From Nitrospira sp. (lineage in GTDB: Bacteria > Nitrospirota > Nitrospiria > Nitrospirales > Nitrospiraceae), in assembly GCA_024998685.1 (NCBI GenBank), contig JACOEH010000043.1:1-41025 (forward strand): a DNA stretch of 41,025 nt. The letters are read 5' to 3'. The position numbers and the translations under genes are program-made. This document shows, in pieces, positions 7,119 through 13,748 of the stretch; position 1 is the stretch's first letter; every line of letters begins with the position of its first letter. The notes beneath the pieces are model-generated. The model worked only from the letters and a program-made list of their open reading frames with translations. It was not told the origin of the DNA and searched no databases.

Positions 7119-8852
7119 ATGAAACAAATCTCTCTCTTGACCGCATTCCTCCTTTGGCCGGTTTGTTTTGGTGATGGAGCGAACATTCCTACGGCACAGG
7201 CAGGCCAGACGCCTATTGAACTGTCTTCTCGGTCTTCTATTCCCGGCGCAACCTTGGTCTTGAACGGGAAGGGGTTTGGAACTTTTAAGTCGACCCAGTT
7301 CAACCGAGTGACGGTCAGCGGGGTGTCGGCTTTAGTGCAGCGATGGGACACAGATGTCATCGAAGTCAAGGTTCCTTTCAAGGCGATGAGCGGCTTTGTC
7401 GAGGTGTTGATCGGAAAGAAGAAGAAGCTCCTCGCCGGATTTTTGACTATCGTCACGCCATGGATCGAGGCCATCACACCGACGGAAGGGGAACGAGGAA
7501 CCACTCTTCAAATCACCGGTCATCATTTCGGCCTCTCGGCAGGTGCGCGCGATCCGAACACGATGTTCGGTGTCAATGACGTAGTGGTCGGCGGAGTCGT
7601 GGTGCGCCCCAAGCGATGGAAAGACGACAAAATCGAGCTTGAAATTCCGCCGAACGCCGTGAGTGGTGATGTCGTAGTTCGATTGGCTTCCTCCGATCCG
7701 CTACCGGACGGATCATGTTGTGCTCCGGTCGAGCATGTCGTCAGCAACGCCGTTCCGTTGAAATTGATTCCGTCCGTTCGAGTGGATCCGACCAGCGGAC
7801 CTGTCGGCACGAAAGTGGTTTTGTTCGGACAGGGGTTCGGGCAGGCCAAAGAACTGGTGGATGATGCCGTACTGATCGGTGGGCGGCCGGTGACCATCGC
7901 CCAATGGAAAGACGACGTCATCGTCTTTCATGTTCCGCTCAATGCGGAGTCTGGTCCGCTGGTGTTGAAACATCAAGGGCGGGAACGGGTGCTCGCACAG
8001 TTTACGGTCCATGTTCCCCGCGTCATTTCCATGAGTCCCGCAGGCGCGCCCATCGGGACGTTGTTGCGTATCAACGGCGAGCACTTTGGGTTTTATTCAG
8101 AGAGCGGGGCGACTCCTTACAACTTCACGGATTTTAACACCGGTGGGAATCGCGTCGAAATCGGCGGAGTGCCGGCGGTGATCTATCGCTGGAACGACGA
8201 CCGAATCGATGTCTGGGTGCCGTTCAGCGCGAAAACCGGCAAGGTGGTTATTTACCGGAGCGCCGACACGCCGAACATAGGCGGCCTCTGTTGTGCTGAG
8301 CGAGGGACGCAAGCCACCGAGGCCGGCGACTTCACGCTCGTCACGCCGGTCATCGAGTCGTATGAACCTCAGGCCGCCGGGCTGGATGATACGGTGACGA
8401 TCAAAGGCCGAGGGTTCGGAACATTTCTCAAGACCGCTGAACATGCCGACCTTGGATTGAACCAGAAATCCTACAAGCGCCGGGGCGGCCTTGAAATCAA
8501 CGAGTCAGGCGAACAAGCAACCGTCGTTTCGAATGTGTCACGAACCGAAGTCTTGTTCAACGGCACAGCCGCAGTGGTTCAGTCTTGGACCGATGAAGAA
8601 ATTGTGGTCCAAGTCCCGCACCGTAATCTCTACGGGATCGGAAGAAAGGGCGAGTTTTTCGACAACCTGGCGACCGGACCGCTGGTCGTTCGGCGAGGAT
8701 CGTGGGATCTGCTTCCTGATGGAACGTGTTGTTCGCCGAAGAAGTGGATCACGCTTGAAGCCGGACCGTTCACCATCGAAGCCAAGGGGCTTCCGGTTCC
8801 CGACCCAGATTTTTGGAATCACCAGGCGCCTGACGCGAGTACCGCTCCATAA
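7119..8852 (+). CDS. Secreted IPT/TIG-repeat protein with di-cysteine motifs
   Basis: This is an exported protein (577 aa from the ATG at 7119) built of about five IPT/TIG immunoglobulin-like repeats. Each repeat begins near a PxxGxxGTxLxIxGxxFG pattern, for example ITPTEGERGTTLQITGHHFG and SPAGAPIGTLLRINGEHFG, and ends with a WxDDxIxxxVP strand. The signal peptide starts MKQISLLTAFLLWPVC and would be cleaved near AQA. An in-frame ATG at 7089 would add ten residues before it, so 7119 fits better. Three loops carry paired cysteines: LPDGSCCAP, GGLCCAE and LPDGTCCSP. TIG repeats usually mediate surface binding. The stop codon overlaps the start of the next secreted protein (TAATG), so the two are probably co-expressed. 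Confidence 0.85.
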   Translation: MKQISLLTAFLLWPVCFGDGANIPTAQAGQTPIELSSRSSIPGATLVLNGKGFGTFKSTQFNRVTVSGVSALVQRWDTDVIEVKVPFKAMSGFVEVLIGKKKKLLAGFLTIVTPWIEAITPTEGERGTTLQITGHHFGLSAGARDPNTMFGVNDVVVGGVVVRPKRWKDDKIELEIPPNAVSGDVVVRLASSDPLPDGSCCAPVEHVVSNAVPLKLIPSVRVDPTSGPVGTKVVLFGQGFGQAKELVDDAVLIGGRPVTIAQWKDDVIVFHVPLNAESGPLVLKHQGRERVLAQFTVHVPRVISMSPAGAPIGTLLRINGEHFGFYSESGATPYNFTDFNTGGNRVEIGGVPAVIYRWNDDRIDVWVPFSAKTGKVVIYRSADTPNIGGLCCAERGTQATEAGDFTLVTPVIESYEPQAAGLDDTVTIKGRGFGTFLKTAEHADLGLNQKSYKRRGGLEINESGEQATVVSNVSRTEVLFNGTAAVVQSWTDEEIVVQVPHRNLYGIGRKGEFFDNLATGPLVVRRGSWDLLPDGTCCSPKKWITLEAGPFTIEAKGLPVPDPDFWNHQAPDASTAP

Positions 8853-9850
8853 TGCTGGGTCGGCTCCATCCCATTCACGCCAGACGGCGAAACATGTTCG
8901 CGCCACTCTTCTTCCTCCTCTGTTTGTTTCTCACGCTCCCTCACTCGGCGAGAGGCGCAGGCTCTAATCTTTCCGTTGCTATGCAAGTGAGTCACACGAA
9001 ATCAACCTTGATGAGCATTCAGTTTCGTACGCCTCAGAATGGGTGGGCGGTAGGAGCCGGAGGAACAATACTGAAGACCACCGATGGCGGGAAGAAATGG
9101 AGGCGGGTGAGAAGCGGAACGTCGATCCTGTTCACGTCTGTGTTCTTTGCCGACACATCAAAAGGCTGGGCGACAGGAGCCGGAGGGACTCTGAAATACA
9201 CGACTGATGGCGGAGAGTCATGGATTTCTCAACCCTTGGAGACGCAACAGCCGCTGTACGGAATCTATTTCACATCGTCGAAATCGGGGTGGATCGTCGG
9301 GGGAGGAGGGACGATCTTGCACACGGAGGATGGTGGCGAGCAATGGACGGAGCAAGCGAGCGGCACGGCCGCGGCGCTCTATGCAGCGCATTTCATCAAT
9401 GACCGGAAGGGCGCCATTGTCGGCGCGCTGGGCACCGTCCTTTCCACAGACGATGGTGGTGCTACCTGGACGCAGCAAGAAACGCGGAGCGCGGCGACCT
9501 TGTTCGACGTCTTTTTTACCGATTCCACGACCGGCTGGGCGGTCGGCAACGCGGGAGCCATGTTTCAAACGACGGACGGGGGGACCACATGGGTCGACCA
9601 AACCTTACCCTGCGGGAAGACCTGTAGAAGACTCACGGATTTGTTGAAGGTGCGTTTCACCAGCCCACAAGAAGGCTGGATTGTCGGCGAGCGCGGGATG
9701 CTGTATCGGACGATCGATGCAGGCCTCACCTGGAGCGAGGGGAAATCGATCGCTACGACCGCGTTATTCGGTCTCAGTTTCTCCGATGCTACCCATGGTT
9801 GGGCCAGCGGGGAAAATGGGACGATCGTTCATCTACAATCAGGCCGCTGA
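8852..9850 (+). CDS. Secreted YCF48-type beta-propeller protein
   Basis: This 332-aa exported protein contains about six YCF48/BNR-like blades with the recurring pattern GWAVGxGGTILxTxDGGxxW (for example at residues about 65–85, 110–125, 150–168). In cyanobacteria and plants YCF48/Hcf136 assists photosystem II assembly. In non-photosynthetic bacteria the same repeat occurs in secreted proteins of unknown role, so no photosynthetic function is implied. A signal peptide with hydrophobic core PLFFLLCLFLTLP ends near ARGA. The start at 8852 overlaps the preceding stop by one base. An in-frame ATG at 8894 gives a more standard signal peptide and is a real alternative; neither has a clear ribosome-binding site. 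It pairs with the TIG protein as an envelope operon. Confidence 0.82.
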   Translation: MLGRLHPIHARRRNMFAPLFFLLCLFLTLPHSARGAGSNLSVAMQVSHTKSTLMSIQFRTPQNGWAVGAGGTILKTTDGGKKWRRVRSGTSILFTSVFFADTSKGWATGAGGTLKYTTDGGESWISQPLETQQPLYGIYFTSSKSGWIVGGGGTILHTEDGGEQWTEQASGTAAALYAAHFINDRKGAIVGALGTVLSTDDGGATWTQQETRSAATLFDVFFTDSTTGWAVGNAGAMFQTTDGGTTWVDQTLPCGKTCRRLTDLLKVRFTSPQEGWIVGERGMLYRTIDAGLTWSEGKSIATTALFGLSFSDATHGWASGENGTIVHLQSGR

Positions 9851-9917
9851 GTCCTCACTCACAGCTGCATTGCCGGCGGTTCCTTGTTCGAGGTGTAAAA
9901 CGGAAGCCTCACACAGC

Positions 9918-10205
9918 CTAGGCCGCGGATCGGCTCACTTTGACATCAACCTTCAGGCCGGCGTGGGTGAGCATCGTGATAAGCGTATCCACGCTGAATA
10001 GGTCGATCTTGCCGCGCATGAGGTCGCTGATCCGGGGTTGTGTCACGCCAAGTTGTTCAGCTGCTCGTTTCTGAGTGAGGCGCTTGTCTCGGATGTGTTT
10101 TTCCAGTTCTACCATCAGCATCGCTCGAAGCTTGAGGTTTTCCGCTTCGTCCGCCTTGAACCCTAGATCACGGAAGATATTGCTGCTTGATACACGCTTC
10201 TTCAT
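9918..10205 (-). CDS. XRE-family HTH antitoxin (HigA-like)
   Basis: The 95-aa protein has one central XRE/HTH_37 helix-turn-helix (LTQKRAAEQLGVTQPRISDLMRGK is the core region, about residues 43–66). Such proteins bind and neutralise a RelE/HigB-type toxin and repress their shared promoter. Its ATG overlaps the toxin stop by four bases, so toxin precedes antitoxin, the HigBA order, with translational coupling. It is the last gene of a minus-strand two-gene unit that converges on the YCF48 gene. Confidence 0.85.
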   Translation of the reverse strand: MKKRVSSSNIFRDLGFKADEAENLKLRAMLMVELEKHIRDKRLTQKRAAEQLGVTQPRISDLMRGKIDLFSVDTLITMLTHAGLKVDVKVSRSAA

Positions 10206-10531
10206 GTGTGCCTCTTCTGGCTCAGTAACCGTTGAAGCCGTTGGCGGGCGATATCCAGGGCTGTTTGTGGAGTCTTGCGCGCCTTCTTTTCAAAAGCATG
10301 CAGGACATAGACTGCCTCTGCCCATTTTGCCACATAGATAACTCGATACTCATTACCGGTGTGAATCCGTAGCTCTTGAACGCCACTGCCTATGCTGGGC
10401 ATGGGCTTCCAGTCCAATGGGTCCAAGCCTGATTGGATTTTGAAGAGCTGATAGCCAGTGTCTCGCTGAGCCTCATCTGTCCAGCATCGGACTTCCTCCA
10501 ACGATGAGCCTAGCCAGATGACCCGTTTCAC
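10202..10531 (-). CDS. RelE/HigB-like toxin (phage Gp49-like family)
   Basis: The protein matches the phage-derived Gp49-like/HigB toxin family, whose characterised members are ribosome-dependent mRNA interferases. Recognisable segments are an N-terminal KRVIWLGSSLEEV, a central YQLFKIQSGLDPLDWKPMP, GVQELRIHTGNEYRVIYVAK and the C-terminal VYVLHAFEKKARKTP with a basic tail. I place the start at GTG 10531 (109 aa) because family members begin close to KRVxWLGSS. A TTG at 10549 would add six residues but falls inside a palindrome likely to be the operator. The start lies only three bases from the ancestral start of the decayed plus-strand toxin, so the two TA units abut head to head. Confidence 0.8.
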   Translation of the reverse strand: MKRVIWLGSSLEEVRCWTDEAQRDTGYQLFKIQSGLDPLDWKPMPSIGSGVQELRIHTGNEYRVIYVAKWAEAVYVLHAFEKKARKTPQTALDIARQRLQRLLSQKRHT

Positions 10532-10533
10532 AA

Positions 10534-10856
10534 ATGACAGTGTATACAAAATATTGTATGAGCGTCAATCAGCAGCAGCGTTAAGCGATGCTGGCGTATC
10601 GGGCAGTGCAGTTGTCGCTGCTGCTTCGCCCAGCACAAGGCGCAATTATTCAGGGTGGGGCGGGTCTGCGGAAACTTCGCTGGGGTGCAGAGAGTCGAGG
10701 AAAACGAGGCGGCATCCGCTTGATCTACTATTGGGAACCGGCTAGTCAAACATTTTATATGCTGTATCTCTATGCGAAGAATGAGCAAGGTAAGGTGATG
10801 TGACGGTTGCACAACTGAAGGTCCTGGCTAAGCTCGTTCGGGAGGAGTTCACATGA
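10534..10856 (+). pseudogene. Frameshifted RelE-like toxin, partner of the NadS-like antitoxin
   Basis: Read across three frames, this stretch reconstructs a RelE-like toxin of about 105 aa. It starts MTVYT at 10534, continues LYERQSAAALSDA in another frame to about 10590, shifts to YRAVQLSLLLRP and GGAGLRKLRW–RGKRGGIRLIYYW–YAKNEQGK (to about 10796), and shifts again to DVTVAQLKVLAKLVREEFT (10797–10856). The last frame ends in TGA overlapping the antitoxin ATG as ATGA, the ancestral coupling. At least three independent shifts make simple sequencing error unlikely. The 71-codon frame at 10588–10803 could still yield a fragment, but it lacks both ends. Confidence 0.75.
10544..10559. promoter_or_regulatory. 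Palindrome, candidate TA operator
   Basis: ATACAA at 10544–10549 and TTGTAT at 10554–10559 form a perfect 6-bp inverted repeat with a 4-base spacer, directly upstream of the minus-strand toxin start. This spacing and position are typical of sites bound by HTH antitoxins. It also overlaps the 5' end of the decayed plus-strand toxin. Confidence 0.4.
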
Positions 10857-11164
10857 AGGATATGGCCTTTCAAGAATTGCTCAGCAGTATTCGGCAAGCA
10901 GGGAGGATTCGCCGAGGAAAGTTGAAGCCGAGCCGGGTGACCACGTTTTACCCAGCGGACGTCAAGAGCGTCCGAGAAAAGCTCAAGGCCTCGCAAACCG
11001 AGTTTACCCTTATGATCGGCGTCAGCGTCGCAACGCTGCGCAATTGGGAGCAAGGACGGCGAACGCCCGATGGCCCAGCTTTAGCTCTTCTGCGCGTCGC
11101 AGCACGTAACCCGCGCGCTGTAGCCGAGGCGCTGCATCGTGAACCACGCAAAGGTGCTGCCTAG
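10853..11164 (+). CDS. XRE-family antitoxin (NadS-like)
   Basis: The 103-aa protein begins MKDMAFQELLSSIRQAG and carries a C-terminal helix-turn-helix with the pattern KLKASQTEFTLMIGVSVATL followed by RNWEQGRRTPDGPA, the hallmark of the NadS group. These antitoxins normally follow a RelE-like toxin. Here the toxin frame immediately upstream is broken by several shifts while this gene is intact. The upstream GGGAGGAG provides a good ribosome-binding site, although any promoter ahead of the toxin seems displaced by the minus-strand TA unit. It may survive as an orphan repressor or anti-toxin shield. Confidence 0.85.
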   Translation: MKDMAFQELLSSIRQAGRIRRGKLKPSRVTTFYPADVKSVREKLKASQTEFTLMIGVSVATLRNWEQGRRTPDGPALALLRVAARNPRAVAEALHREPRKGAA

Positions 11165-11267
11165 ATCGTGCACAGAGGCTATCTAGCAGTCGGCGATGCG
11201 ACTGTACTGCTGGAAAATGGGGGCTGGGGCTGTCTTGCTTTCCCGGCATAGTTACAAGCCTGTCGAG

Positions 11268-11289
11268 AAAAGACTCCCGACACTGTTCC
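11268..11289 (+). repeat. REP-like element, copy 1
   Basis: AAAAGACTCCCGACACTGTT plus CC. It matches the copy at 11520–11540 except for one inserted base and pyrimidine changes. The two direct copies bracket the PIN-domain remnant. GTGTCGGGAGTC-type cores recall REP sequences associated with REP-associated tyrosine transposases; that link is from memory and untested. Confidence 0.5.
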
Positions 11290-11466
11290 TATCACGCCGA
11301 GGAACTGGCCCAGAAAACCGGACTGAGGGCGCTCGATGCCCTGCACGTCACCTCGGCCCTCACGTTCCAAGCCGCCTCCGGTCTGACCGTTCCCTTCATC
11401 ACTGCCGATGTCAGGCAGCGCAAAGCAGCCGACACGCTAGGGATGAACCTCATCTGGGTCAAATAA
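11281..11466 (+). pseudogene. C-terminal remnant of a PIN-domain (VapC-like) toxin
   Basis: From about 11293 the frame reads HAEELAQKTGLRALDALHV followed by TSALTFQ and a central FITADVRQRKAADTLGMNLIWV, ending at TAA 11464–11466. This is the C-terminal third of a PIN-domain RNase: the ALDALHV helix carries a conserved acidic residue and FITAD matches the last catalytic Asp region. The N-terminal part with the first acidic residues is missing, and no start codon or ribosome-binding site precedes it. The break point coincides with a REP-like element. The remaining sequence to 11628 shows no gene, only the second REP-like copy. Confidence 0.7.
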
Positions 11467-11519
11467 GCCCGCCGTAGTGCAGGAAACGGGATTTGATATC
11501 CTCCAATAATTGATAGGTA

Positions 11520-11540
11520 AAAGACCCCGACACCGTTTCG
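11520..11540 (+). repeat. REP-like element, copy 2
   Basis: AAAAGACCCCGACACCGTTT plus C, a near-identical direct copy of the element at 11268–11289. It lies 54 bases after the stop of the PIN remnant. Confidence 0.5.
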
Positions 11541-11628
11541 GAGCTCAGCACTGGGTTGTTTTATGGTGTAATTACAGTGCCTTCATAAGCCAAGATCGAT
11601 GACTTAGGGTCGGATTCCCAAGCCTCGC

Positions 11629-12261
11629 TTAGTTGTAGTAATTTCTCCTGTCGCTGATCTGGGGCAGTTGATTCAATCTCGTTGATTCTGAGTCAATAAA
11701 TGCTCCGAAGTCTCTGCTAGCCATCATTCGGAAACGATTGATTGGTCGTACGAGCTCGCTCTGTGATTCTTGTATGCTCTTCCAATACCCAGATGTGTAA
11801 AGTCCTATGAGGTATATACCAACCGATACATCCTCGTCCGTGGTACGGAGTGCGAGGGATGTATTCTCAAGAACAATGGTTCGCCGTATTGGCTGGTGAA
11901 GGGAGGTGCTTTCCATAACATGTATAGTGGGTGGCAGTGATCGACGTGGGTAGGGAGAGAGAATAAGTATGGGATCACTAGTTCTGCGTGCCATGCGAAC
12001 CGTTTCTCCCAGCCACGCCAAACTTGCTTCATGATTGATTAAAAGTCGGTGGGGTAGGTGTTCCGTTAGCGCGTTCTCAGTAACTGAATGAGCGAGCGCG
12101 CCTACAGATCCGATAACTAATACACGCCTAGGCTCATTCTTTTTCACGTCACGAATGGCCTCAAAGGCACACTCCTTCTCCGACGTATACCAGCTAACTT
12201 CTGGTACGTTGTGTGCGCTTGATTTACCGATGTGTCTTCCGATCCACTTGAATATGCTCAT
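11629..12261 (-). CDS. Unrecognised 210-aa protein
   Basis: I do not recognise this protein. The ATG at 12261 is chosen because AGGAG sits eight bases upstream; longer in-frame starts run antisense through the neighbouring toxin gene and lack support. The product starts MSIFKWIGRHIG and has a possible Rossmann-like strand–loop–helix (RRVLVIGSVGALAH, about residues 44–57). A second strand, ILILSPYPRR, and a Ser/Arg-rich C-terminus ending RRNYYN follow. No signal peptide or membrane span is evident. Codon use is more AT-rich and less regular than in the housekeeping genes nearby, consistent with acquired DNA. It sits alone between TA remnants on the opposite strand. Confidence 0.55.
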   Translation of the reverse strand: MSIFKWIGRHIGKSSAHNVPEVSWYTSEKECAFEAIRDVKKNEPRRVLVIGSVGALAHSVTENALTEHLPHRLLINHEASLAWLGETVRMARRTSDPILILSPYPRRSLPPTIHVMESTSLHQPIRRTIVLENTSLALRTTDEDVSVGIYLIGLYTSGYWKSIQESQSELVRPINRFRMMASRDFGAFIDSESTRLNQLPQISDRRNYYN

Positions 12262-12322
12262 GCGAATACTCCTACTTGTCAGTTCGTCTAGGAGAGGTTG
12301 CGAGGACATTCTATGTTCTTGA

Positions 12323-12607
12323 ATGGTGGTAGGTCTATGGGGTGGGATGTATAGGAACGTCCTCACTCGGCGGATGATCGTGATTGGCCCAAACCTTGGG
12401 GCTCCGCATACCAAGGCTTTTGGCCATGGTCTGTGTGAATTACGGTTAAAAGGAGCGGAGGGGATCGCTCGGGTGTTCTTCTGCACGTTGGTGGGGAAAC
12501 GGATCGTCATGCTGCATAGCTTCGTCAAGAAGTCGGGAAAGACGCCTCTTCGGGATCGTGAGATTGCTGAGGCGCGTATGAAGGAGGTCAAACGTGCGGA
12601 CACATGA
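12323..12607 (+). CDS. RelE/HigB-like toxin, N-terminally shortened
   Basis: The C-terminal 70 residues match the phage-derived Gp49-like toxin family: GLCELRLKGAEGIARVFF, then RIVMLHSFVKKSGKTP and a basic REIAEARMKEVK tail. Family members usually have about 25–35 more N-terminal residues containing the first helices. Here the frame is closed by TGA immediately upstream of the ATG, and the first ~15 residues (MVVGLWGGMYRNV) do not resemble the family. No ribosome-binding site is evident. The 5' end faces the unrecognised minus-strand gene, so the missing part was probably lost at an insertion boundary. Likely inactive. It overlaps its antitoxin by 14 bases. Confidence 0.65.
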   Translation: MVVGLWGGMYRNVLTRRMIVIGPNLGAPHTKAFGHGLCELRLKGAEGIARVFFCTLVGKRIVMLHSFVKKSGKTPLRDREIAEARMKEVKRADT

Positions 12608-12881
12608 TCAACTCGTCAAGAAGCTCCTTCGTCGTCCTGGGGTGAGGGTGGAGGTGGAACGTATTGAGCGCGAAGAGTCCGCTCTACTTGATGCCTTGCT
12701 GAAGGCACGGCAAGAAGCGGGGTTGACTCAAAGCCAGGTGGCGGCACGCATGGGCACACAGGCTCCTGCCGTCGCTCGCTTGGAGCGTGCTCTTGCCAGT
12801 GGAAAGCACTCTCCGTCGATCGCGACGTTGAGAAAGTATGTCAAGGCTTGTGGTAAGCGGCTGGTGCTTCGGGTCGCATAA
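12594..12881 (+). CDS. XRE-family antitoxin (HigA-like)
   Basis: The 95-aa protein has a long N-terminal helix (VEVERIEREESALLDALLKA) and a classical XRE helix-turn-helix (GLTQSQVAARMGTQAPAVARLE, about residues 43–64). It is the expected partner of the Gp49-like toxin just upstream. The GTG start at 12594 is supported by a perfect AAGGAGG at 12581–12587, inside the toxin coding sequence, so the two are translationally coupled. It is intact although the toxin seems shortened. Confidence 0.82.
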   Translation: MRTHDQLVKKLLRRPGVRVEVERIEREESALLDALLKARQEAGLTQSQVAARMGTQAPAVARLERALASGKHSPSIATLRKYVKACGKRLVLRVA

Positions 12882-12935
12882 GCGCACTTCGTCCCGCCAA
12901 TACAGGTAGGACTTGCCGTCGTGCATTTTCCATTG

Positions 12936-12958
12936 GACGTCTACGACCAATAGACGTC
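12936..12958. terminator. Hairpin between convergent genes
   Basis: GACGTCTA at 12936–12943 and TAGACGTC at 12951–12958 form a perfect 8-bp stem with a 7-base loop. It lies between the antitoxin and the converging rsmE. No T-run follows on either strand, so intrinsic termination is possible but not assured. Confidence 0.35.
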
Positions 12959-12978
12959 ATTCCGGTACATTGGTTTGG

Positions 12979-13719
12979 TCATCCCAGTTTACCGAGGCGT
13001 GATTGGAGAATGCTGATAGCGGCGATGGCTGCTGTTTCAGATCGTAAGATTTGCTGGCCAAGGGTAATGAATGCGACTCCAGCCTGCTCGGCTATTTGGA
13101 CTTCTTCTTGGCTCCATCCTCCTTCCGGTCCGATCAAGACCAGCACGGAGCCAGTCACGTCTTGCGGTAGCTCGACCGTTTGCAAGCTCTTGCCTTCACG
13201 CCGCTCGGCAAGCATGAGTGTGATCGTGCCGGTCGTACGGCTAGCTAAAAGTGCAGCGAGGGATTTTGGCGTGGCGATCGGTGGTATGCGCCACTGTTCG
13301 GACTGCTGGGCGGCTTCTAAGGCGATGCGCTGCCAACGGGCGAGTTGATGGTCCACCCGGTCTGTTTTGAGTTGTACGACACTGTGCCGGCTTTCAATAG
13401 GCACGAGTTTAGCCACGCCCAATTCAGTGGCTTTCTGAATCACCCAATCCATCTTTTCGCCCTTGAGCAGCGATTGGCCGAGGATCAGCCGAGGCGTATG
13501 GCGAAGCGGTTCTGGGACTGTTTCGAGAATGCGCCCCGTGACGGTTTGTTTGGAGACATCAGTGATTTCGGCTCGGTACTTGGTGTCTTGTCCATCGCCG
13601 AACCATAGAGTTTCGCCGATTGTAACGCGCAAACTGTCTCGAAGGTGATGCAGTAGATCGCCGGTGATGGAAAGGGTCGGCGGAGTGATGCACTGAGGGG
13701 AAACGAAAAAAACGGGCAT
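12979..13719 (-). CDS. rsmE: 16S rRNA (uracil-1498-N3)-methyltransferase RsmE
   Basis: The 246-aa SPOUT-class enzyme methylates U1498 of 16S rRNA in the 30S decoding region using S-adenosylmethionine. An N-terminal PUA-like domain (about 1–70, with HHLRDSLRVTIGE) precedes the knotted SPOUT domain. SPOUT motifs are QSLLKGEKMDWVIQKATELG (83–102), VLIGPEGGWSQEE (about 190–202) and LGQQILRSETA (about 217–227). Length is typical. It follows dnaJ on the same strand after a 29-nt gap and ends the chaperone-containing run, an arrangement seen in many bacteria where rsmE follows dnaJ or prmA. Confidence 0.93.
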   Translation of the reverse strand: MPVFFVSPQCITPPTLSITGDLLHHLRDSLRVTIGETLWFGDGQDTKYRAEITDVSKQTVTGRILETVPEPLRHTPRLILGQSLLKGEKMDWVIQKATELGVAKLVPIESRHSVVQLKTDRVDHQLARWQRIALEAAQQSEQWRIPPIATPKSLAALLASRTTGTITLMLAERREGKSLQTVELPQDVTGSVLVLIGPEGGWSQEEVQIAEQAGVAFITLGQQILRSETAAIAAISILQSRLGKLG

Positions 13720-13748
13720 GCGGGCCCTGGAGATCAGGGATGGTCGGC

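Noticed and set aside
8852-9850. Photosystem II assembly factor
   Set aside because: YCF48 repeats occur widely in secreted proteins of non-photosynthetic bacteria and nothing else here is photosynthetic.
9918-12881. Prophage or integrative element
   Set aside because: The island contains only TA genes and remnants; no integrase, att-like direct repeats next to a tRNA, or structural phage gene is visible.
12684-12950. An 88-codon minus-strand frame starting MVVDVQWKMHDGKSYLYWRD
   Set aside because: The first residues look protein-like, but the frame soon runs antisense through the antitoxin, so it is at best a tiny remnant; no family could be named.
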